A stretch of DNA of 12,385 nt from Pseudomonadota bacterium (GTDB lineage: Bacteria > Pseudomonadota > Alphaproteobacteria > Sphingomonadales > Sphingomonadaceae). The DNA lies in the NCBI GenBank assembly GCA_023433305.1, contig JAEZCZ010000088.1, positions 1 through 12,385 of the forward strand. The letters are read 5' to 3'. The notes under the pieces are model-generated. The model was not told the DNA's origin. It did no database searches and was given only the letters and a program-made list of their open reading frames with translations. Positions 7,832 to 12,385 of the stretch are shown here, in pieces. A program made the translations under genes and the position numbers. Each line of letters opens with the position of its first letter. Positions within the stretch are counted from its first letter, which is position 1.

Positions 7832-7961
7832 GACCCTGCCGTTTCGATCCGCCTTGTACACCGCGAGGGGCGGCACCGAAGCGCCGTCGATGCCTTCAAT
7901 TGACCGTCGCGGCAGCAATAGTTTCCTCGAACGGGAGATCGGCCGCAAAGCGCTCTTATCG

Positions 7962-7989
7962 GCGTTACACCCGGGCGCCCGGGGCGTTA
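7962..7989. repeat. 14-base palindrome flanked by GCGTTA direct repeats
   Basis: CCCGGGCGCCCGGG at 7970-7983 is a perfect palindrome. It is bracketed by GCGTTA at 7962-7967 and again at 7984-7989, 22 bases apart (about two helical turns). It lies 17 bases before the ATG of the carbonic anhydrase-like gene, in the 179-base divergent region, so it could be an operator or an mRNA hairpin near the ribosome binding region. The rest of the region shows no convincing promoter; a TTGACC at 7900 has no -10 partner at the right distance. In GC-rich DNA a palindrome of this composition is not rare. Confidence 0.35.
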
Positions 7990-8000
7990 GGCTTGGCGCC

Positions 8001-8558
8001 ATGATCAGTCATGCTGGCGCGACGATCCTTGCCCATGGCGGCAAGACGCCGCGTATCCACGAAACCGCCTTCATTGCGCCAGGCGCGCGATTGATCGGAG
8101 ACGTCGAGGTCGGACCGCGTGCCAGCATCTGGTACAATTGTGTGCTGCGGGGCGACCTCAACCGCATCGTCGTCGGTGCGCGAAGCAATGTGCAGGACGG
8201 TACCGTGATCCACGTGGAGGACGGGCTGGGCGGTGACCCCGGGCTGCCCACACTGATCGGCGAGGATGCCCTCGTCGGCCACATGGCCATCCTGCATGGC
8301 TGCATCGTCGAGGACCGCGCTTTCGTCGGGATGGGGTCGGTGGTCATGGACGCGGCGCGCATCGAGCAGAGCGGGATGCTCGCGGCGGGCGCGCTCCTTG
8401 CGCCCGGGAAGGTGATTCCTCCAGCGCAACTCTGGGCCGGTCGCCCGGCGCGCTACATGTGCGATCTCGCGCCTGCCCAGCTCGAGCAGATGCGGCTCCA
8501 AACCGCGAAATACCTTGCTCTCGCCGAATCGCACCTCGCCACTCGGACAAATACTTAG
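8001..8558 (+). CDS. Gamma-class carbonic anhydrase-like hexapeptide-repeat protein
   Basis: This 185-residue protein is a left-handed beta-helix of the gamma-carbonic anhydrase/PaaY/YrdA group, expected to form trimers with a metal at each subunit interface. The three metal histidines are present: H71 in NVQDGTVIHV, and H94 and H99 in VGHMAILHG. Hexapeptide repeats run from about residue 20 to 155 (AFIAPGARLIGDVEVGPRAS and onwards), with a C-terminal helix after CDLAPAQLEQM. There is no signal peptide. The ATG at 8001 matches the usual family N-terminus, although the Shine-Dalgarno is poor; the frame is open further upstream but would run into the aldolase gene. Possible roles are CO2/bicarbonate exchange or, as for PaaY, thioesterase-like activity. 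It diverges from the aldolase gene and is separated from ccoN by 206 bases, so it is probably its own unit. Confidence 0.9.
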   Translation: MISHAGATILAHGGKTPRIHETAFIAPGARLIGDVEVGPRASIWYNCVLRGDLNRIVVGARSNVQDGTVIHVEDGLGGDPGLPTLIGEDALVGHMAILHGCIVEDRAFVGMGSVVMDAARIEQSGMLAAGALLAPGKVIPPAQLWAGRPARYMCDLAPAQLEQMRLQTAKYLALAESHLATRTNT

Positions 8559-8642
8559 CGCCTCTTAGGACCGGATCATCCATACTTGGCCCATCGGCTT
8601 ACGTCGGCTAAGGCGGCCGTCACAGCGATGGTCCTAAAGCGC
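8557..8642. repeat. Nested inverted repeats between the carbonic anhydrase-like gene and ccoN
   Basis: TTAGGACC (8565-8572) and GGTCCTAA (8630-8637) form a perfect 8-base inverted repeat 57 bases apart. Outside them GCGC (8558-8561 and 8639-8642) can extend the stem across a small bulge. Inside, CGGCTTA (8595-8601) and TAAGGCG (8609-8615) form a second small hairpin with one mismatch. It begins at the stop codon of the carbonic anhydrase-like gene, so it could be a structured 3' end or terminator without a U-run, a small RNA, or a relic of a miniature mobile element. Confidence 0.35.
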
Positions 8643-8673
8643 TGGCTGCTAGGAAATAATTGGGTTCTCCGAC

Positions 8674-8688
8674 TCGAGCGTCGCTCGA
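8674..8688. repeat. 15-base palindrome just upstream of the FNR box
   Basis: TCGAGCG and CGCTCGA (8674-8680 and 8682-8688) flank a single T, giving a perfect palindrome that ends four bases before the FNR/FixK box. This is a position where a second regulator of the ccoN promoter could bind. The protein is unknown, and chance is possible. Confidence 0.35.
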
Positions 8689-8692
8689 TGCA

Positions 8693-8706
8693 TTGATTCA
8701 GGTCAA
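8693..8706 (+). promoter_or_regulatory. FNR/FixK-type anaerobox upstream of ccoN
   Basis: TTGATTCAGGTCAA is a two-half-site match to the Crp/Fnr anaerobox (TTGAT, four bases, then GTCAA; the FNR form is ATCAA and the FixK form allows G). Its centre is 65 bases before the ccoN start, a usual place for activation of cbb3 operons. By family knowledge, an FnrL or FixK protein would switch on ccoNOQP when oxygen is low. If it acts at -41.5, transcription would start near 8741. I could not identify a clear -10 element. Confidence 0.85.
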
Positions 8707-8764
8707 TGTCTTGCGGCTAGGACGGGCGCACGGGCGCGGGCGAATCCCAGACAAGAGAGTCTCC

Positions 8765-10423
8765 ATGGACACAGTGGTTGCCCGCGCGGGCATGTGGTTT
8801 ACGCTGCTGGTTATTGCGATTGTCGCCGTAGCGGGCGCGCAGGATACCGGTTTCGCCACTCATATGTGGATCGTTGCCGGTGTGGCCGGGATCGGCTTGT
8901 GGGCGAGCGTTGCCCGGGTCGATTACCAGGCGGTCGCGCAAGGCATCCTGAAAACGCCCACGGACCCCAGTCGGTACGACGATGAAACCATCCGGTGGGG
9001 CGTGATCGCAACCGTGTTCTGGGCGGTCGTCGGCTTCTTCGCCGGCGTCTTCATCGCCTTGCAGCTTCGCTTTCCCGAGCTGAATCTCGGCACCGAGTAC
9101 ACGACCTTCGGCCGGTTGCGCCCGCTCCACACGTCGGCCGTCATCTTCGCGTTCGGCGGGACCGCGCTCATCGCCACATCGTTCTATGTCGTACAGCGGA
9201 CCTGCCGCGCCCGGCTCGCGTTCCCCGCGCTCGCTCGTTTCGTGTTCTGGGGGTACCAGCTGTTCATCGTGCTGGCCGCGAGCGGCTATGTGCTCGGCAT
9301 CACGCAGAGCCGCGAGTATGCGGAACCCGAGTGGTACGTCGACCTGTGGCTGACGATCGTCTGGGTGGCCTACCTGGTGGTGTTCGTCGGCACCCTCCTG
9401 AGGCGGTCGGAACCGCACATCTACGTCGCGAACTGGTTCTACCTGTCGTTCATCATCACCATCGCGATGCTGCACATCGTCAACAACCTGGCGGTGCCGG
9501 TGTCCTTCCTCGGCTCGCGGTCCTACTCGGCCTTCGCGGGCGTGCAGGATGCTCTGGTGCAGTGGTGGTACGGGCACAACGCGGTCGCGTTCTTCCTGAC
9601 CGTGCCGTTCCTGGCGATGATGTATTACTTCGTGCCCAAGCAGGCAGAGCGGCCGATCTACAGCTACCGGCTGTCGATCCTGCATTTCTGGTCGCTGATC
9701 TTCCTCTACATCTGGGCCGGGCCGCACCACCTGCACTACACCGCACTGCCCGACTGGGCGCAGACGTTAGGCATGGTGTTCTCGGTGATCCTGTGGATGC
9801 CGAGCTGGGGCGGCATGATCAACGGCCTGATGACGCTCAACGGCGCCTGGGACAAAGTTCGCACGGACCCCATCATCCGCATGATGGTCGCCGCGCTCGC
9901 CTTCTACGGCATGGCGACGTTCGAGGGCCCGATGCTCAGCATCAAGGCAGTCAACTCGCTGTCGCACTATACCGACTGGACCGTCGGCCACGTGCATGCC
10001 GGCGCGCTCGGCTGGAACGGGCTCATCACGTTCGCCGCGGTCTATTACCTGACCCCGCGGCTGTGGAAGCGCGAGCGGCTCTATTCGCTGCGCATGGTCA
10101 ACTGGCACTTCTGGTTGGCGATGCTCGGAATCGTCTTCTACGCTTCGTCGATGTGGGTGGCGGGCATCACCCAGGGCCTGATGTGGCGCGAATACGGCGC
10201 CGACGGCTACCTCGTGAACTCCTTCGCCGAGACCATCAGCGCCATCAAGCCGATGTTCCTGCTGCGTGCCTTGGGCGGGGTGCTCTACCTCACAGGCGGG
10301 GTGCTTATGGTCATCAACGTCTGGATGACCATTGCCGGCAAGCTTCGTGAGGAAGCGCCGATGAACGACGCCAAGTATGATCCAGAGGCGGACCGGCCGA
10401 TTGTTGCCGTTCCGGCCGAGTGA
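8765..10423 (+). CDS. ccoN: cbb3-type cytochrome c oxidase subunit I
   Basis: This 552-residue multi-span membrane protein is the catalytic subunit of the high-affinity cbb3 oxidase; it reduces O2 to water and pumps protons. All expected ligands are present: H122 (LHTSAVIFAFGG) and H411 for the low-spin heme b, H409 (GHVHAGALGWNG) for heme b3, and H271 (YGHNAVAFF), H321 and H322 (GPHHLHYT) for CuB. Y315 occupies the position of the crosslinked tyrosine. Offsets of 62-64 from the Pseudomonas numbering show an N-terminal extension with two additional membrane segments (about 9-50), as is usual in alphaproteobacteria. The ATG at 8765 is preferred over the in-frame ATG at 8660, because the latter would place the FNR box inside the gene; an AAGAGAG-like ribosome binding site precedes 8765. 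It is first in ccoNOQP and lies under the FNR/FixK box. Confidence 0.97.
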   Translation: MDTVVARAGMWFTLLVIAIVAVAGAQDTGFATHMWIVAGVAGIGLWASVARVDYQAVAQGILKTPTDPSRYDDETIRWGVIATVFWAVVGFFAGVFIALQLRFPELNLGTEYTTFGRLRPLHTSAVIFAFGGTALIATSFYVVQRTCRARLAFPALARFVFWGYQLFIVLAASGYVLGITQSREYAEPEWYVDLWLTIVWVAYLVVFVGTLLRRSEPHIYVANWFYLSFIITIAMLHIVNNLAVPVSFLGSRSYSAFAGVQDALVQWWYGHNAVAFFLTVPFLAMMYYFVPKQAERPIYSYRLSILHFWSLIFLYIWAGPHHLHYTALPDWAQTLGMVFSVILWMPSWGGMINGLMTLNGAWDKVRTDPIIRMMVAALAFYGMATFEGPMLSIKAVNSLSHYTDWTVGHVHAGALGWNGLITFAAVYYLTPRLWKRERLYSLRMVNWHFWLAMLGIVFYASSMWVAGITQGLMWREYGADGYLVNSFAETISAIKPMFLLRALGGVLYLTGGVLMVINVWMTIAGKLREEAPMNDAKYDPEADRPIVAVPAE

Positions 10424-10432
10424 GTAGGTTCC

Positions 10433-11179
10433 ATGGGCTTTACCGACCAACACAAGAAGCTTGAACGCAACGTCACCATGCTGGGCGTCGGCGCCTTCAT
10501 CGCCGTCGCGATCGGGGGTATCGTCGAGATCGCGCCGCTGTTCTGGATCGATAACACGATCGAGAAGGTGCAGGGGATGCGGCCCTACACCCCGCTCGAG
10601 CAAGCGGGGCGCGACATCTACGTGCGCGAGGGCTGCTACACCTGCCACAGCCAGATGATCCGCCCGTTCCGCGACGAAGTGGAGCGCTACGGGCACTACA
10701 GCCTGGCTGCCGAGAGTATGTACGACCACCCATTCCAATGGGGATCGAAGCGCACCGGGCCCGATCTGGCACGCGTGGGCGGTCGCTATTCCGACGAATG
10801 GCACGTCCAGCATCTGAAGGACCCGCGTTCGGTCGTGCCCGAAAGCGTCATGCCCACGTACGCGTTCCTGGCCGAGAAGGATCTCAAGACCAGCGACGCG
10901 GGCAGCCGGCTCGAGGCGCTGCGCGCGGTCGGCGTACCGTATTCGGATCGCGACATCGAGATGGCCGAGAAGGACCTCAAGGCCCAGGCCAGCGCCGACG
11001 CCGATCCGGAGGACCTGGAAGAGCGCTACGCCAAGGTCCAGCGCCGCGATTACGACGGCAATCCGAGTCGGCTCACCGAGATGGACGCGGTGGTCGCTTA
11101 TCTGCAGATGCTTGGCACGCTCGTCGATGTGAACAGCGCCGCCGCGCAGGAGAGGCTCGCCTCGGAGAAGGGGCGGTGA
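10433..11179 (+). CDS. ccoO: cbb3-type cytochrome c oxidase subunit II (monoheme cytochrome c)
   Basis: This 248-residue subunit has an N-terminal membrane anchor (about 14-38) and a periplasmic cytochrome c domain. The heme c motif CYTCH (C68, C71, H72) is followed by SQMIRPF, characteristic of CcoO, and M140 in SVMPTY is the expected sixth ligand. It passes electrons from CcoP to the low-spin heme of CcoN. A charged, helical insert rich in Glu/Lys/Asp occupies about 150-205 before the C-terminal TEMDAVVAYLQMLG helix; such inserts occur in the family. The gene starts nine bases after the ccoN stop, with a modest TAGG-type ribosome binding site, and its stop overlaps the GTG start of ccoQ. 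Confidence 0.97.
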   Translation: MGFTDQHKKLERNVTMLGVGAFIAVAIGGIVEIAPLFWIDNTIEKVQGMRPYTPLEQAGRDIYVREGCYTCHSQMIRPFRDEVERYGHYSLAAESMYDHPFQWGSKRTGPDLARVGGRYSDEWHVQHLKDPRSVVPESVMPTYAFLAEKDLKTSDAGSRLEALRAVGVPYSDRDIEMAEKDLKAQASADADPEDLEERYAKVQRRDYDGNPSRLTEMDAVVAYLQMLGTLVDVNSAAAQERLASEKGR

Positions 11180-11349
11180 ACGAGCACTCCACATACGAAG
11201 CGCTCCGGCACATCGCCGACAGCTGGGGCTTGCTGGCGATGGTCATCGCCTTCGTGATCTTTGTCGCCTGGCCGTTCCGGCCCGGCGCCCGCGACCATAA
11301 CCGCGACGCGGCCAATGTTATTTTCAAGGACGATTCCGATGGCGAATGA
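11176..11349 (+). CDS. ccoQ: cbb3-type oxidase small subunit (CcoQ/FixQ)
   Basis: This 57-residue protein has one membrane span (about 17-33, GLLAMVIAFVIFVAWPF) and a short polar tail ending in acidic residues. That is the normal size and shape of CcoQ, which stabilises the assembled complex, particularly its association with CcoP. It starts with GTG overlapping the ccoO stop codon (GTGA), preceded by a purine-rich GAGAAGGGG segment. The only later ATG would remove half of the membrane helix. The stop overlaps the ccoP start by 11 bases. Identity rests on size, topology, the WPFRPGA turn and position in the operon. Confidence 0.92.
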   Translation: MNEHSTYEALRHIADSWGLLAMVIAFVIFVAWPFRPGARDHNRDAANVIFKDDSDGE

Positions 11350-12274
11350 CAAGCCACGAGGAAGAACGATCGACGCCGCGACCGGCACCGAGACGGTCGG
11401 GCACGAGTGGGACGGTATCGAGGAACTCGATACGCCGATGCCGCGCTGGTGGCTGTGGACGCTCTATCTCACGATCGTCTGGGGCGTTGTTTATGTCATT
11501 CTTTATCCTGCCTGGCCGATGGTCAGCCAGGCAACCGAGGGCGTTCTCGGATGGAGCAGCCGCGGGCAGCTTGCGCAGGAGATGGAGCGCGAGAGCGAAC
11601 GCCGCGCTCCGATCCTGGCCGCGCTTTCGCAAGTCCCCATCGAGCGCTTGCCCGAGGACAGCGAGTTGATGCGCGCAGCCATCGCCGGCGGGCGGGCGGC
11701 TTTCCGCGTCAACTGCGTGCAGTGCCACGGTGCCGGAGCAGCCGGTTCGGAGGGCTATCCCAACCTCAACGACGACGATTGGCTGTGGGGCGGCGATCTC
11801 AAGGCGATCGAGTTCACCATCACGCACGGTGCGCGCGATCATACCAACGACGAAACGCGTTTCAGCCTGATGCCGGCGTTCGGCCGGGACGGGCTCTTGA
11901 CCCCGGCGCAGATTTCGGACGCAGCCAGCTACGTGCTGACTTTATCCGGCCGAGAGGAGATGACGGCAGCGGCTCGTCGGGGTCAGGAAGTGTTCACGAC
12001 GAATTGCGCTATATGCCACGGCAACAACGGCACGGGCTCGCGCGAGTTCGGCGCGCCCAACCTGGCCGACGCGATTTGGTTGTTCGGCAGCGATCGTGAG
12101 ACGATCCAACAACGCATTCATAATCCCATGCACGGCGTAATGCCGGCGTGGGGAGGCAGGCTCGATCCGGTGACGATCAAGATGCTGGCAGCCTATGTCC
12201 ATTCGCTCGGGGGAGGCGAAGACTTCGTGGAGGTCGCGCAGGACCCGGCGGTGGAGGTCGATGAACAACCCTGA
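11339..12274 (+). CDS. ccoP: cbb3-type cytochrome c oxidase subunit III (diheme cytochrome c)
   Basis: This 311-residue subunit has the conserved N-terminal HEWDGIEELDTPMPRWW segment (about 22-38), one membrane span (about 38-57) and two periplasmic cytochrome c domains. Heme motifs are CVQCH (C126, C129, H130) and CAICH (C223, C226, H227); sixth ligands are probably M178 (SLMPAF) and M268 (GVMPAW). It accepts electrons from soluble or membrane cytochrome c and passes them to CcoO. The start at 11339 lies inside the end of ccoQ, with AAGGA eight bases upstream; an in-frame ATG further upstream would add a stretch not seen in the family. The stop overlaps the next gene by 14 bases. Confidence 0.97.
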   Translation: MANDKPRGRTIDAATGTETVGHEWDGIEELDTPMPRWWLWTLYLTIVWGVVYVILYPAWPMVSQATEGVLGWSSRGQLAQEMERESERRAPILAALSQVPIERLPEDSELMRAAIAGGRAAFRVNCVQCHGAGAAGSEGYPNLNDDDWLWGGDLKAIEFTITHGARDHTNDETRFSLMPAFGRDGLLTPAQISDAASYVLTLSGREEMTAAARRGQEVFTTNCAICHGNNGTGSREFGAPNLADAIWLFGSDRETIQQRIHNPMHGVMPAWGGRLDPVTIKMLAAYVHSLGGGEDFVEVAQDPAVEVDEQP

Positions 12275-12385
12275 AACACCGGTCGTCGAAGATGGCGTGG
12301 TCAAGACCAACGATCCGGTCAGCCTGACCGTTGCGGCTCCCGACGCCCGCGCGCGCCGGCCCGCGCCCCCCGCACCCCCCCCGCC
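12261..12385 (+). CDS. ccoG: Start of cytochrome oxidase accessory protein CcoG (partial)
   Basis: Only about 41 codons are inside the window. The reading frame starts with ATG 14 bases before the ccoP stop, with GGAGG three bases upstream, and encodes a polar N-terminus (MNNPETPVVEDGVVKTNDPV and onwards). CcoG (FixG/RdxA) is a membrane iron-sulfur protein that takes part in copper delivery to the cbb3 oxidase, and it normally follows ccoP. Identification rests on position and a typical hydrophilic leader, since no diagnostic domain is reached. The last about 25 bases are almost pure C/G and would give a proline run, which is unusual here and may reflect a sequence-end artefact. Confidence 0.7.
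   Translation, partial: MNNPETPVVEDGVVKTNDPVSLTVAAPDARARRPAPPAPPP

Noticed and set aside
7900..7930. TTGACC at 7900 as a -35 element for the carbonic anhydrase-like gene
   Set aside because: No -10-like hexamer is found at 16-18 bases spacing.
7770..8000. Upstream extension of the carbonic anhydrase-like gene
   Set aside because: The added 77 residues overlap the aldolase gene, look non-coding, and family members begin near the ATG at 8001.
8660..8764. Earlier ccoN start at 8660
   Set aside because: It would put the FNR/FixK box inside the coding region and add an Arg-rich leader not expected in CcoN; a plausible ribosome binding site precedes 8765.
8717..9736. 339-codon minus-strand frame opposite ccoN
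   Set aside because: Its translation is low-complexity and rich in charged residues (Glu, Arg, His, Asp), and it overlaps the catalytic subunit gene.
8995..10350. 451-codon plus-strand frame inside ccoN, shifted in frame
   Set aside because: The composition is Arg/His/Pro-rich, typical of a shadow frame, while the ccoN frame has all heme and copper ligands.
9767..11194. 475-codon minus-strand frame opposite ccoN and ccoO
   Set aside because: It spans two confirmed genes on the other strand and shows no domain; treated as a shadow.

Overview
The window is GC-rich DNA (roughly two-thirds G+C by eye) that looks like an alphaproteobacterial chromosome, most likely from a sphingomonad or close relative. 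This is inferred from three things: a very large TonB-dependent receptor with a Gly-rich tail motif near its C-terminus, a cbb3 oxidase subunit I carrying the N-terminal extension usual in alphaproteobacteria, and the gene order ccoN-ccoO-ccoQ-ccoP-ccoG. No tRNA, rRNA, CRISPR array, transposase or phage gene was seen, and no stretch without a gene exceeds about 210 bases.

Left part (27-7821, minus strand): a five-gene set read leftwards. In transcription order it encodes an HpcH/HpaI-family class II aldolase, an exported protein with three tandem SnoaL/NTF2-like domains, a two-domain cupin, an amidohydrolase of the PDC-lactonase/fuconolactonase type, and a 1013-residue TonB-dependent outer-membrane receptor. 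The middle three genes are tightly packed (gaps of 6 and 15 bases). Gaps of 135 and 163 bases separate the aldolase and the receptor gene from them. A strong hairpin follows the receptor gene. The content reads as uptake plus catabolism of one organic compound: import through the outer membrane, a periplasmic step, opening of a lactone, and cleavage of a 4-hydroxy-2-oxo acid to pyruvate plus an aldehyde. The substrate cannot be named from sequence. I know of no described pathway with exactly this set, so it is the best candidate here for an undescribed system.

Middle (7822-8764): a 179-base divergent intergenic region with a 14-base perfect palindrome, then a gamma-class carbonic anhydrase-like hexapeptide-repeat protein on the plus strand. 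A 206-base intergenic region follows, containing nested inverted repeats, a 15-base palindrome and a clear FNR/FixK box.

Right part (8765-12385, plus strand): the ccoNOQP operon for the high-affinity cbb3 terminal oxidase, followed by the start of ccoG, which is cut by the window end. All heme and copper ligands expected in CcoN, CcoO and CcoP are present. The FNR/FixK box 58 bases ahead of ccoN implies induction under low oxygen. ccoO/ccoQ/ccoP/ccoG are joined by very short or overlapping junctions, indicating translational coupling.
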